DNA of 64,000 bases, from assembly GCF_007858435.1 (NCBI RefSeq), contig NZ_VIGW01000005.1, forward strand, positions 124,001-188,000, read 5' to 3'. Shown piece after piece: positions 1-8,672 of the stretch. Below the pieces are notes generated by a model, which searched no databases, was not told the origin of the DNA, and saw nothing but the letters and a program-made list of their open reading frames with translations. Each line of letters begins with the position of its first letter. Positions within the stretch are counted from its first letter, which is position 1. The position numbers were made by a program, and so were the translations under genes. This DNA comes from Tsukamurella asaccharolytica. GTDB lineage: Bacteria > Actinomycetota > Actinomycetes > Mycobacteriales > Mycobacteriaceae.

Positions 1-1644
1 TACCGGGTCGGCGTGCTCGAGGCCGGGCAGCGGTTCGAGGACGAGGACTTCGCCGAGAGCACCTGGAACCTCAAGAAGTTCGTGTGGGCCCCGAAGCTCG
101 GCTGCTACGGCATCCAGCGGATCCACGTGCTCAACGACGCAGTCGTGCTCGCCGGGGCCGGTGTGGGTGGTGGCTCGCTGAACTACGCGAACACGCTGTA
201 CAAGCCGCCGGCGCCGTTCTTCAACGACCCGCAGTGGAAGCACATCACCGACTGGGACGACGAGCTCACGCCGTACTACGACCAGGCGCGCCGCATGCTG
301 GGCGTGGTGAAGAACCCGCACGAGACCCCGTCGGACCGCGTGATCAAGCAGATCGCGGAGGAGATGGGCGTCGCGGACACGTTCACCGAGACGCCCGTGG
401 GCGTGTACTTCAACCAGCCGGGCCGCACCGATGCGGATCCGTTCTTCGGCGGCGCCGGCCCCGCCCGCACCGGGTGCACGGAGTGCGGCCAGTGCATGTC
501 GGGTTGCCGGGTGGGTGCGAAGAACACGCTGATGAAGAACTACATCCACCTCGCCGAGGCGGGCGGGGCGCGGTTCATCCCGATGACCACAGTGACCGGG
601 CTGCGCGAGGGTCGCAAGGGCGTCTGGGAGGTGTCGACGGTGCGGACCGGTGCCGTCGCGCGCAAGAACCGGACCGTCTACACGGCCGACAACGTGGTCT
701 TCGCGGCCGGCACCTGGGGTACGCAGACATTGCTGCACTCGCTCAAGGACACCGGCGCACTGCCGAAGCTCTCGGACCGCCTCGGCGTGCTCACCCGCAC
801 CAACTCGGAGTCGATCCTGGGGTCGGCTCGCGTGCATGCGGATCCGGAGCAGGACCTCTCGCGCGGCGTCGCGATCACCAGCTCCTTCTACCCGGCGCCC
901 GACACTCATATCGAGCCCGTCCGCTACGGCCCCGGCCGCAATGCCATGGGCCTGTTGCAGACGCTGCTCGTCGACGGTGGGGAGAAGCGCACCCGGCTCG
1001 GCGGCTTCCTCACGGGGTTGGCGAAGAAGCCGAAGGACCTCCAGCTGCTGCTCACGCAGAAGGACTGGGGCCAGCGGGTGCTGATCCTGCTCGTGATGCA
1101 GAGCCTGGACAACTCGATCACCACCTACACCAAGAAGATCCCCGGCTCGAGGAAGCGCCGCATGGTCTCCAAGCAGGGCCACGGCGCCCCGAACCCCACC
1201 TGGATCCCGTTGGGCAACGAGGCCGCCCGGATCGGCGCGGAGAAGCTGAACGGCGTGGCCGGCGGCACCTGGGGCGACGTCTTCAACGTCCCGATGACCG
1301 CCCACTTCCTCGGCGGCGCGGCGATCTCGGAAACCCCCGAGACGGGCGTGATCGACCCGTACCACCGCATCCACAACTACCCGTCGCTATTCGTGGTCGA
1401 CGGTGCCGCCATCTCCGCGAACCTCGGCGTCAACCCGTCGCTGTCGATCGCGGCGCAGGCCGAGCGGGCCGCGGCGCTCTGGCCAAACAAGGGCGAGCAG
1501 GATCTGCGGCCCGCGCAGGGCGCCGGCTACCAGCGCATCGCGCCGACCGCGCCGAAGGCGCCGGCCGTTCCCGCGGGCGCGCCCGGTCAGTTGCTGCTGC
1601 CCCTGCCGCAGGTCCGAAACACCGAGCAGAACTCCCAAGTCTGA
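1..1644 (+). CDS. choD: Cholesterol oxidase (GMC oxidoreductase), 5' end outside window
   Basis: The frame is open from base 1, so the N-terminus with the FAD-binding GxGxxG is cut off; about 547 residues remain. The product should be a flavoenzyme that oxidises and isomerises 3-beta-hydroxysterols. Visible family motifs are GAGVGGGSLNYANTLYKP early on, a Cys-rich CTECGQCMSGCRVGAKNTL segment, and the C-terminal GMC signature around HFLGGAAISETPETGVIDPY and VDGAAISANLGVNPSLS. The sequence is very close to what I recall of mycobacterial ChoD (Rv3409c), and guaA lies downstream as it does there. Substrate is inferred: several ChoD-type proteins show weak sterol oxidase activity in practice. The C-terminal roughly 45 residues are Ala/Pro-rich and probably dispensable. 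Confidence 0.85.
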   Translation, partial: YRVGVLEAGQRFEDEDFAESTWNLKKFVWAPKLGCYGIQRIHVLNDAVVLAGAGVGGGSLNYANTLYKPPAPFFNDPQWKHITDWDDELTPYYDQARRMLGVVKNPHETPSDRVIKQIAEEMGVADTFTETPVGVYFNQPGRTDADPFFGGAGPARTGCTECGQCMSGCRVGAKNTLMKNYIHLAEAGGARFIPMTTVTGLREGRKGVWEVSTVRTGAVARKNRTVYTADNVVFAAGTWGTQTLLHSLKDTGALPKLSDRLGVLTRTNSESILGSARVHADPEQDLSRGVAITSSFYPAPDTHIEPVRYGPGRNAMGLLQTLLVDGGEKRTRLGGFLTGLAKKPKDLQLLLTQKDWGQRVLILLVMQSLDNSITTYTKKIPGSRKRRMVSKQGHGAPNPTWIPLGNEAARIGAEKLNGVAGGTWGDVFNVPMTAHFLGGAAISETPETGVIDPYHRIHNYPSLFVVDGAAISANLGVNPSLSIAAQAERAAALWPNKGEQDLRPAQGAGYQRIAPTAPKAPAVPAGAPGQLLLPLPQVRNTEQNSQV

Positions 1645-1748
1645 CGGTCCGCCTCTGCTCCTCCGCGCGTCGACGGTGGCGGTGGCTGCCGTCGGCCGCG
1701 GAACACGGTCCCTGAGGCCCGCGCTCCGAGTCGACTAATCTGAAGCCC

Positions 1749-2429
1749 ATGTCGCGTGCTGAGGATGTGATCACGGAACTGGCGGCGCTGGAGGATCCTA
1801 GGGCTCGCGCGGTGAACGAGCGGCACGGCGACCCGCACGGGGTGAATCTGACGAAGCTGCGCGCGGTGGCGAAGTCGCTCGGCACCGACCGCGAGCTGGC
1901 CGGCGAGCTGTGGGAGTCGGGCGACGTCGCGGCGCAGCTGGTCGCGCTGCTCATCAGCAGGCCGAAGGCGTTCACCGAGGACGATGTGGACGCGATGCTG
2001 CGCACCACCCGCAGTGAGAAGGCGCACGACTGGCTGCTGAACTACCTGGTCAAGAAGTCGCCGCACGCCGCCGCGCTGCGGTCGCGGTGGTTCGACGACG
2101 CCGACCCGCGGGTCCGGGCGGCCGGCTGGACGCTCACGACGCACGCGGTCACGACCGCGGACCTCGACCGCGATGCGCTGCTCGACACCATCGCGCGTGA
2201 GATGCGGGAGGCGGAGCCGAAGCTGCAGTGGGCGATGAACGAGACCCTCGCGACGATCGGCATCGAGGACGAGGGGCGGCGTGCCCGCGCCGTCGCGATC
2301 GGCGAGGAGCTGCAGGTGCTCGCGGACTACCCCGTTTCGAAGGGCTGCACCTCGCCCTACGCTCCGGCCTGGATCGCGGAGATCGTCCGGCGCCGCGAGG
2401 ACGGGGCCGCCCTCGCGGACGCGCCCTGA
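1749..2429 (+). CDS. AlkD-like DNA alkylation repair protein (HEAT-repeat family)
   Basis: This 226-residue all-helical protein matches the DNA-alkylation-repair (AlkD, PF08713) pattern. Features are paired helices, the segment WLLNYLVKKSPHAAALRSRW, an RAAGWTLTTHAV repeat and the C-terminal VSKGCTSPYAPAWI that is typical of this subfamily. AlkD enzymes excise bulky or cationic alkylpurines without base flipping; activity here is inferred from the fold. The ATG start is supported by a TAATCT -10 hexamer at 1736-1741, 7 nt upstream, which implies a leaderless transcript. It sits alone between choD and guaA on the same strand, and each of its neighbours downstream has its own promoter. Confidence 0.72.
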   Translation: MSRAEDVITELAALEDPRARAVNERHGDPHGVNLTKLRAVAKSLGTDRELAGELWESGDVAAQLVALLISRPKAFTEDDVDAMLRTTRSEKAHDWLLNYLVKKSPHAAALRSRWFDDADPRVRAAGWTLTTHAVTTADLDRDALLDTIAREMREAEPKLQWAMNETLATIGIEDEGRRARAVAIGEELQVLADYPVSKGCTSPYAPAWIAEIVRRREDGAALADAP

Positions 2430-2468
2430 TGTCGGAGCACGCCCTCGCCCGCGACTAGACTGACCCGG

Positions 2469-4040
2469 GTGACGGACTCCTCACCCAATCCCGTTCTGGT
2501 CGTCGACTTCGGCGCGCAGTACGCCCAGCTGATCGCGCGCCGCGTCCGCGAGGCACGGATCTACTCGGAGGTGGTGCCGCACACCATCACCGCCGAGGAG
2601 GTGCGCGCCAAGAGCCCCGCCGCCATCGTGCTGTCGGGCGGCCCCGCGTCGGTGTACGCGGAGGACGCCCCGAGCCTCGACCCGGCGGTCTTCGACCTCG
2701 ACGTCCCGGTGTTCGGGATCTGCTACGGCTTCCAGATGATGGCCCGCGCCCTCGGCGGCACGGTCGCCAACACGGGTGGCCGCGAGTTCGGTCGCACGAC
2801 CCTGACTCCCCAGGGCGACGGTGTGCTGCACGGCGGGCTCCCTGCGGAGCAGCCGGTGTGGATGAGCCACAACGACGCGGTGCAGGTGGCCCCCGAGGGC
2901 TTTGCGACGGTGGCGTCGACGCCGGGCGCCCCCGTGGCCGCGTTCGAGAACGTCGCCGCGAAGATGGCCGGCGTCCAGTACCACCCCGAGGTCCTGCACA
3001 GCCCGCACGGGCAGGAGGTGCTCACGCGCTTCCTGTACCAGATCGCCGGGCTCACGCCCACCTGGACCGCCGCGAACATCGCCGAGCAGCTCATCGAGGA
3101 CGTGCGCGCGCAGGTCGGCGACGGGCTCGCGCTGTGCGCGCTGTCGGGCGGCGTCGACTCCGCGGTCGCGGCCGCGCTGGTGCAGAAGGCCATCGGTGAC
3201 CGCCTGACCTGTGTCTTCGTCGATCACGGCCTGCTGCGGCAGGGGGAGCGCGAGCAGGTGCAGCAGGACTTCGTGGAGGCGACGGGCGCGCGCCTGATCA
3301 CCGTCGACGCCGAGGAGGTCTTCCTCGGGCACCTCAAGGGCATCTCAGATCCCGAGGAGAAGCGCAAGATCATCGGCCGCGAGTTCATCCGGTCGTTCGA
3401 GGACGTCGTCTCCGAGGCGCTGGGCGCGCGGGCGGCCGAGGGGCACACCATCGATTTCCTCGTGCAGGGCACGCTGTACCCCGACGTGGTGGAGTCGGGC
3501 GGCGGCGCGGGCACGGCGAACATCAAGAGCCACCACAACGTGGGCGGCCTGCCGGAGGACCTCGAGTTCACGCTCGTCGAGCCGCTGCGGCTGCTGTTCA
3601 AGGACGAGGTCCGCGCGGTGGGCCGCGAGCTGGGCCTGCCGGAGGAGATCGTCGGCCGCCAGCCCTTCCCGGGGCCGGGCCTGGCGATCCGCATCGTGGG
3701 AGAGGTCACCAAGGACCGGCTCGACCTGCTGCGCAAGGCCGACGCGATCGCCCGCGAGGAGCTCACGGCCGCGGGCCTCGACGGCACCATCTGGCAGTGC
3801 CCCGTCGTGCTGCTCGCCGACGTCCGCAGCGTGGGCGTGCAGGGCGACGGCCGAACCTACGGTCATCCGATCGTGCTGCGCCCCGTCAGCTCCGAGGACG
3901 CGATGACCGCGGACTGGACTCGCGTGCCGTACGAGACCCTCGAGATCATCTCGACCCGCATCACCAACGAGGTCGAAGAAGTCAACCGCGTGGTGCTCGA
4001 CGTGACGAGCAAGCCGCCGGGGACCATCGAGTGGGAATAG
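2469..4040 (+). CDS. guaA: GMP synthase (glutamine-hydrolysing)
   Basis: The 523-residue protein converts XMP to GMP in the cytoplasm using glutamine and ATP. The N-terminal class I amidotransferase domain shows the nucleophile Cys in [10 protein letters not shown] and the catalytic His-Glu pair in [10 protein letters not shown]. The ATP-pyrophosphatase P-loop is [14 protein letters not shown], and the C-terminal dimerisation domain ends in the family hallmark KPPGTIEWE. Length is normal for the family. The GTG start has a TAGACT -10 at 2456-2461, 7 nt upstream, so translation is probably leaderless. The upstream gene ends 39 nt before, so guaA has its own promoter. Confidence 0.97.
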   Translation: MTDSSPNPVLVVDFGAQYAQLIARRVREARIYSEVVPHTITAEEVRAKSPAAIVLSGGPASVYAEDAPSLDPAVFDLDVPVFGICYGFQMMARALGGTVANTGGREFGRTTLTPQGDGVLHGGLPAEQPVWMSHNDAVQVAPEGFATVASTPGAPVAAFENVAAKMAGVQYHPEVLHSPHGQEVLTRFLYQIAGLTPTWTAANIAEQLIEDVRAQVGDGLALCALSGGVDSAVAAALVQKAIGDRLTCVFVDHGLLRQGEREQVQQDFVEATGARLITVDAEEVFLGHLKGISDPEEKRKIIGREFIRSFEDVVSEALGARAAEGHTIDFLVQGTLYPDVVESGGGAGTANIKSHHNVGGLPEDLEFTLVEPLRLLFKDEVRAVGRELGLPEEIVGRQPFPGPGLAIRIVGEVTKDRLDLLRKADAIAREELTAAGLDGTIWQCPVVLLADVRSVGVQGDGRTYGHPIVLRPVSSEDAMTADWTRVPYETLEIISTRITNEVEEVNRVVLDVTSKPPGTIEWE

Positions 4041-4080
4041 CGGTCACGGACTGGCCTGTGCCGCCGGTACCGTCGACGCC

Positions 4081-4899
4081 ATGACGATTCTGGTGACGGG
4101 TGCGACGGGCAACATCGGGCGGAAAGTGGTCGACGAGCTGGTGGCGAGGGGGGTCGGCGACATCCGGGCGCTCACCACGAACCCAGCGAAGGCGGCGCTG
4201 CCGAGCGGGGTGGAGGCGTTCTCCGGTTTCATCGGCAAGCCCGAGACGCTCGACGGTGCGCACGGCCACGCCTTCGACGGCGTGACGGCGATGTACCTCG
4301 CGCCCTACGAGCCCACGGCGGCCGAGGTGCTGCGGCGCGCGAAGGACGCGGGCGTCGAGTACGTGGTCGCCACCTCGGGCAGCGCGCACTGGCAGGCGCT
4401 CACCGACACCATTCTCGCGAGTGGCCTCGCGGTGACCGTCCTCGGCCCGGGCGAGTTCATGGAGAACTTCGCGGGCTGGGCGGGGCAGGTCGCGACGGGC
4501 GTGGTGCGCGAACCCTACCCGGACGCGGGGAGCGCGCCGATCTCGATGGACGACATCGCCGCGGTCGCGGCGGCGCTGCTCGCGGCCGAGGACCACAGCG
4601 CGCACGTCGGCAAGGTCTACGAGCTCACCGGACCGAGCTTCCTGACTCGGGTCGAGATGGCCGCGCAGATCGGCGAGGGCATCGGTCGCGAGGTGGGCTT
4701 CGAGCAGATCAGCCGGGAGGAGGCGGAGGAGGCCCTGCGTCCCCACATGGGCGATATGGCCGGCTGGTACCTGGACCTGCAAGACGCCTCCCGCCGGTAC
4801 CGGCAGGAGGCGAACTCGCTGGTCGAGGAACTCAGTGGCCGTCCGGCGATGAGCCTGGCGCAGTGGGCGGCGCGGAATCGGAGCCTCTTCGCGGCCTGA
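4081..4899 (+). CDS. NmrA/SDR-type NAD(P)-binding oxidoreductase
   Basis: The 272-residue protein opens with MTILVTGATGNIGRKVVDEL, the atypical-SDR Rossmann motif TGATGNIG, and keeps the NmrA-like layout without a clear YxxxK catalytic pair. That suggests a quinone-reductase-like (QOR2) or NAD(P)-sensing role; the substrate is unknown. A TACCGT -10 at 4068-4073, 7 nt before the ATG, supports this start and a leaderless message. It follows guaA by 40 nt. The last 68 nt overlap the convergent small membrane gene on the minus strand. Confidence 0.75.
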   Translation: MTILVTGATGNIGRKVVDELVARGVGDIRALTTNPAKAALPSGVEAFSGFIGKPETLDGAHGHAFDGVTAMYLAPYEPTAAEVLRRAKDAGVEYVVATSGSAHWQALTDTILASGLAVTVLGPGEFMENFAGWAGQVATGVVREPYPDAGSAPISMDDIAAVAAALLAAEDHSAHVGKVYELTGPSFLTRVEMAAQIGEGIGREVGFEQISREEAEEALRPHMGDMAGWYLDLQDASRRYRQEANSLVEELSGRPAMSLAQWAARNRSLFAA

Positions 4900-5080
4900 T
4901 CAGGGTCACCCCCGCCACGACGACGGCGCCGATCGCGAGGATGCCGAGCAGGGTGCCGGCGTCGATGAGGCGGGGGCCTCCGACGATGCCCCAGGCGGCG
5001 ATCGCCAGGGCGGCGATCCCGGCGACGAGGAGCGCGGGCGAGACGCCGCGCGTGCGTACGGATTCGGTCTCAGCGGACAC
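4832..5080 (-). CDS. Small two-TM membrane protein downstream of the PspC gene
   Basis: This 82-residue protein has two hydrophobic helices (about residues 14-31 and 37-61, the latter ending at the basic RPRR) and a Pro/Ser-rich polar tail. It starts with GTG inside the last 11 nt of the upstream PspC gene, so the two are almost certainly co-transcribed and translationally coupled. No domain is recognised. The position, last in an esrI-like transcript, suggests an accessory role in envelope-stress sensing; this is inference. Its 3' end overlaps the convergent NmrA-type gene by 68 nt. Confidence 0.6.
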   Translation of the reverse strand: MSAETESVRTRGVSPALLVAGIAALAIAAWGIVGGPRLIDAGTLLGILAIGAVVVAGVTLIRPRRGSDSAPPTAPGSSPDGH

Positions 5081-6434
5081 GGTTCACCTCCACATCGCCC
5101 ACGTTGCCCTGGGCGTCGATGGTCAGGGTAGGGGCGCCGGGGGTGACGACGGTGTTCAGTGCCGCGGGGCAATCGGAGTCACCGACCGACACCTGGCACC
5201 GCACCTTCACGTTCATCGCGGCGGGGATCTGGATCTGCGTGTCGCCCACGCCCACCCGGGTGGTCACGGTGCGGTCGTGGTCGAGGGTGAGCTGCCGCAG
5301 GTCGAGCTGCAGCGAGCCCACCTGCAGGTCGTACTGCGCCTGGAGGTCTGCGGGCGTGGGCACCGTGTACTTCATGTCGCCACGCGGCGCATCGGCGAAG
5401 CCGGTCATCACGTTCTGCGCCATCGTGCCCACCACCACGAAGCCCGCCAGGGGGATCGCGACGGCGAGCAGGCCGTAGCCGCTGCGCCGGAAGGCGCCCG
5501 CCACGAGGCCCGCGCCGACCACCCCGAGTACGACGGCGGCTGCGACCACGGGCGAGATCTGCATGCCGAGAACCAGGTTGACGGTGGCGATCGCCGCGGC
5601 GGTGAGCAGCGCGATACCGAGCGTGACGGGGGTGATCCGCGTGCGGCGCCGGGGTCCGGCCGGGACGGGGGCGTGGGCCGCTGCCGGCTCGGGCAGGTCC
5701 CACGCGAAGGGCGCGGCGCCCAACGGATCCCAGCGGGGCGGGTGGATCTGCTCGGTCGCCTGGGTCTCCACGCGCGGAGGTTCGGGCGACGGCGCCTTCC
5801 GCAGGTTCAGCGGCTCCGACGGTGCCGCGGCGGGCTCGGCGGCGGGGCCCGCCCCGGGCGCCTGCTCCGGAGCCGGAGCGGCGGCCTTCGGCGCGTCGTG
5901 GCCGGGCGTCATCGGATCCGTGCCCGCCGGCGGCGTCCACACGGGCTGCCACGGGAACTGCGCCGCGGGCGGCTGCCACGCCCCGACGGGGGCCGCCGGC
6001 GCGAGCCGGGAGGACACGGCGGTGCCGGGCGGCGGCACGGGCAGGCGCTGGTGCAGCGCGTACCAGCCGGCGAGCAGCAGGGCGAGGCTGATGAACCAGG
6101 CGCCGGGCCAGGAGGCGCTCATGCCGCCGCCCAGGGTCACCGCGAGTCCCGCCGCGACGATGAGGACGAAGGTGGGCGGGCCCGAGCGCTGCACGGGCGT
6201 GCCGTACGCGTACTCGGACTCCTTGGGGAGGACGAAGATGCCGACGATGTAGGCGACGAAACCGAGTCCACCGAGCACCGTCGCCCCGATGAACGCCGCG
6301 CGCACCAGCGCGACGTCCACCTGGTAGCGGCGCGCGAAGCCCGTGCACACGCCGGCGATCGGCGCGTTGCGGGCCCGGAGCGGCCTGGTCTCCCACATCT
6401 GCCGGAGCTGGCTGGAGAGGGTTGTCGTATCCAT
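5070..6434 (-). CDS. PspC-domain membrane protein, EsrI-like
   Basis: The 454-residue protein begins MDTTTLSSQLRQMW. The frame is open further upstream, but this ATG starts just before the PspC domain (about residues 18-72, with AGVCTGFARRYQVD and a first membrane helix). More membrane helices follow, then a Pro/Ala-rich cytoplasmic or periplasmic linker (about 130-250), another helix cluster (about 255-345), and a C-terminal LiaF-like beta-strand domain (about 355-454). It is divergent from a PspC-containing histidine kinase and its response regulator. That is the arrangement of EsrI-EsrSR in Corynebacterium glutamicum, where EsrI restrains the kinase. Function by analogy only. Confidence 0.75.
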   Translation of the reverse strand: MDTTTLSSQLRQMWETRPLRARNAPIAGVCTGFARRYQVDVALVRAAFIGATVLGGLGFVAYIVGIFVLPKESEYAYGTPVQRSGPPTFVLIVAAGLAVTLGGGMSASWPGAWFISLALLLAGWYALHQRLPVPPPGTAVSSRLAPAAPVGAWQPPAAQFPWQPVWTPPAGTDPMTPGHDAPKAAAPAPEQAPGAGPAAEPAAAPSEPLNLRKAPSPEPPRVETQATEQIHPPRWDPLGAAPFAWDLPEPAAAHAPVPAGPRRRTRITPVTLGIALLTAAAIATVNLVLGMQISPVVAAAVVLGVVGAGLVAGAFRRSGYGLLAVAIPLAGFVVVGTMAQNVMTGFADAPRGDMKYTVPTPADLQAQYDLQVGSLQLDLRQLTLDHDRTVTTRVGVGDTQIQIPAAMNVKVRCQVSVGDSDCPAALNTVVTPGAPTLTIDAQGNVGDVEVNRVR

Positions 6435-6576
6435 GCCGTCGATCCTGCGGCGCGCGGCGGCCCCGGTCCATCGGGATCTACCCTGAAATCGCGGCACCGA
6501 GCCTCAGGGTGCGGGCGATCTTTCAGGGGCTTCCCCGATACCCGAGACCGGCGATCCGTGCCACCATCGAGGGATC

Positions 6577-7992
6577 ATGAGCAGACGAGCAGAGCGTCGG
6601 TGGGCGCGGCAGCAGGCTCGCCAGCAGGCGTGGCAGCAGGGCTGGCAGAACTGGCAGCACGGGTGGCAGCAGGGCGCGGAACAGGCGCGGGCCGCCGGTT
6701 TCCGCGCACCCGCTCCGTCGCCCGCCACCGCCCGTCCCGCCGTTCTCCCGCTCCCGGAGCAGCCGGCCCCGGCACCGTCCTACCCCCGGATGGAGCGCCG
6801 CAACGGCGGCGCGGTGATCGGCGGCGTGTGCGGCGGCATCGCCGACCACCTCGGCGTCGACGTCACCAGGGTCCGCATCGCCTTCACCCTGCTCGCGCTG
6901 CTCGGCGCGGGCGTAGTGATGTACGCGCTGCTATGGTTCATGTGCCGGCCGGGTACCGACACCGAGCACCCCGATCCGGCCGAGCGTCGGCAGGGTCTCG
7001 CGCTGGCGGTCCTCGGCGTGGTCGGCGCCGCGACGCTCGCGTCCGTCGCGAGCAACACCGGCGCCGGCTACGTGGTGCCCGTGCTGGTCATCGGGATCGG
7101 CGCCGCCCTGGTCTGGCGGGAGGCGGATTCCGCCACGCGGGCGCCGTCGTCCGCGCTCAGCAGTGGTTCGCGCCTCATCACCTGGTTGCGCATGCTGGGC
7201 GGCGTCACGCTGGTGATCGTCGGCCTGGCCGTGGTCTTCCTGGGCCGGGTCGACGTGGCGGCGATCCCGACCGCGCTCGCCGCCGTTGTGCTCACCCTGG
7301 TGGGCGTCGCGCTGCTCACCGTGCCCATCTGGGTGCGCATGTGGCGCGATCTCGGCGCCGAGCGCGCCGCCCGGGTCCGCACCATCGAGCGCGAGGAGAT
7401 CGCCTCGCACCTGCACGATTCCGTGCTCCAGACGCTCGCCCTCATCCAGAAGCAGTCCGCCGACGGTGCCGCTGTCAAGCTGCTGGCCCGCAGTCAGGAG
7501 CGCGAGCTCCGGGAGTGGCTGTTCGGCGGCTCCGAGGCGCCCGCGCAGTCCCTCGCCGCGGCGCTCAAGGCCGCCGCGGCCGACGTCGAGGACGCGCACT
7601 CCGTGGCGGTCGACGTGATCACCGTCGGTGACGTCGAGGGTGCGGAACTGGGTGTCGACGATCGGTTCACCGCCCTGCTCGGGGCCGCCAAGGAGGCGAT
7701 GGTGAACGCCGCCAAGCACTCCGGCTGCGAGAGCATCGACACCTATGCGGAGGTCGACGACGCCACGGTGGCGGTCTACGTGCGCGACCGCGGCGTCGGA
7801 TTCGACCCGGACGGGGTACCGTCGGACCGGCAGGGCCTGGCCAAGTCGATCCGGTCCCGGATGGAGCGCCGCGGCGGCAGCGTGGCGATCCGCACCGCTC
7901 CGGGCCGGGGCACCGAGGTGCGGCTGTCGATGGCGAGGCTCGCGGAGGGCGACGAGACGGTCGCGCCGGAGTCAGCGGAGGAGAGTGCGTGA
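6577..7992 (+). CDS. PspC-domain sensor histidine kinase, EsrS-like
   Basis: The 471-residue kinase has four parts. Residues 1-40 are an unusual basic Trp/Gln-rich stretch with recurring WQQG-type units. A PspC domain follows at about 72-128 (GGAVIGGVCGGIADHLGVD). Two to four further membrane helices run to about residue 265. The kinase core has the phospho-acceptor motif IASHLHDSVLQTLALIQKQ (probable H280), the N box AAKEAMVNAAKHS and the G box DRGVGFDPDG. The stop overlaps the start of the response regulator by 4 nt (GTGA), so the pair is coupled. Divergent promoters shared with the esrI-like gene must lie in 6435-6576. Confidence 0.85.
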   Translation: MSRRAERRWARQQARQQAWQQGWQNWQHGWQQGAEQARAAGFRAPAPSPATARPAVLPLPEQPAPAPSYPRMERRNGGAVIGGVCGGIADHLGVDVTRVRIAFTLLALLGAGVVMYALLWFMCRPGTDTEHPDPAERRQGLALAVLGVVGAATLASVASNTGAGYVVPVLVIGIGAALVWREADSATRAPSSALSSGSRLITWLRMLGGVTLVIVGLAVVFLGRVDVAAIPTALAAVVLTLVGVALLTVPIWVRMWRDLGAERAARVRTIEREEIASHLHDSVLQTLALIQKQSADGAAVKLLARSQERELREWLFGGSEAPAQSLAAALKAAAADVEDAHSVAVDVITVGDVEGAELGVDDRFTALLGAAKEAMVNAAKHSGCESIDTYAEVDDATVAVYVRDRGVGFDPDGVPSDRQGLAKSIRSRMERRGGSVAIRTAPGRGTEVRLSMARLAEGDETVAPESAEESA

Positions 7993-8660
7993 GCTACCGG
8001 GTGTTCCTGGTCGATGACCACGGTGTGTTCCGGTCCGGCGTGCGCGCCGAGCTGGCCCGTGAGGATTCCATCGAGGTGGTGGGCGAGGCGGGCACCGTCC
8101 GCGAGGCCGTGGCGGGGATCCTCGCCGCCGCCCCCGACGTCGTGCTCCTCGACGTGCACATGCCCGACGGCGGCGGCGTCGCGGTGCTGCGCGGCGTGAC
8201 CGACGGCGCTCCCCGGGCGAAGCTGGAGAAGGCCCCGGTCTTCCTCGCGCTCAGCGTCTCCGACGCCGCGGAGGACGTGATCGCCACGATCCGCGCCGGC
8301 GCCAGGGGCTACGTCACCAAGACGATCTCGGGGGAGGAGCTCGCCGACGCGGTGCGCCGCGTCGCGGAGGGCGACGCGGTCTTCTCGCCGCGGCTCGCGG
8401 GCTTCGTGCTGGACTCCTTCACCGGCCGCTCGCCCGCGCCCGAGCCCGCGCTGGACCCGGAGCTGGACTCGCTCACCCCGCGCGAACTGGAGGTGCTGCG
8501 CCTACTGGCGCGCGGCTACACCTACCGGGAGATCGCCGAGGACCTGTTCATCTCGGTGAAGACCGTCGAGACCCACGCCTCGAACGTGCTGCGCAAGACG
8601 CAGCAGAGCAACCGCAACGCCCTGACCCGCTGGGCGCACACCCGCCACCTCGCGGACTGA
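7989..8660 (+). CDS. NarL/LuxR-family response regulator, EsrR-like
   Basis: The 223-residue regulator has an N-terminal receiver with acidic residues at 9-10 and the phospho-acceptor D55 in VVLLDVHMPDGG. A C-terminal LuxR-type helix-turn-helix follows (LTPRELEVLRLLARGYTYRE onward, about residues 155-220). It is read from a GTG that overlaps the kinase stop codon by 4 nt, so it is the cognate partner of the PspC kinase. Its probable targets are its own divergent locus and envelope-stress genes, by analogy with EsrR. It ends 12 nt before the convergent kinase gene. Confidence 0.88.
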   Translation: MSYRVFLVDDHGVFRSGVRAELAREDSIEVVGEAGTVREAVAGILAAAPDVVLLDVHMPDGGGVAVLRGVTDGAPRAKLEKAPVFLALSVSDAAEDVIATIRAGARGYVTKTISGEELADAVRRVAEGDAVFSPRLAGFVLDSFTGRSPAPEPALDPELDSLTPRELEVLRLLARGYTYREIAEDLFISVKTVETHASNVLRKTQQSNRNALTRWAHTRHLAD

Positions 8661-8672
8661 CCCCGGCGCACG

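Noticed and set aside
4863-7631. A 922-residue open frame on the plus strand across the PspC genes
   Set aside because: It is antisense to the esrI-like gene and out of frame with the kinase; its His/Arg/Gly-rich composition is what a high-GC shadow frame gives.
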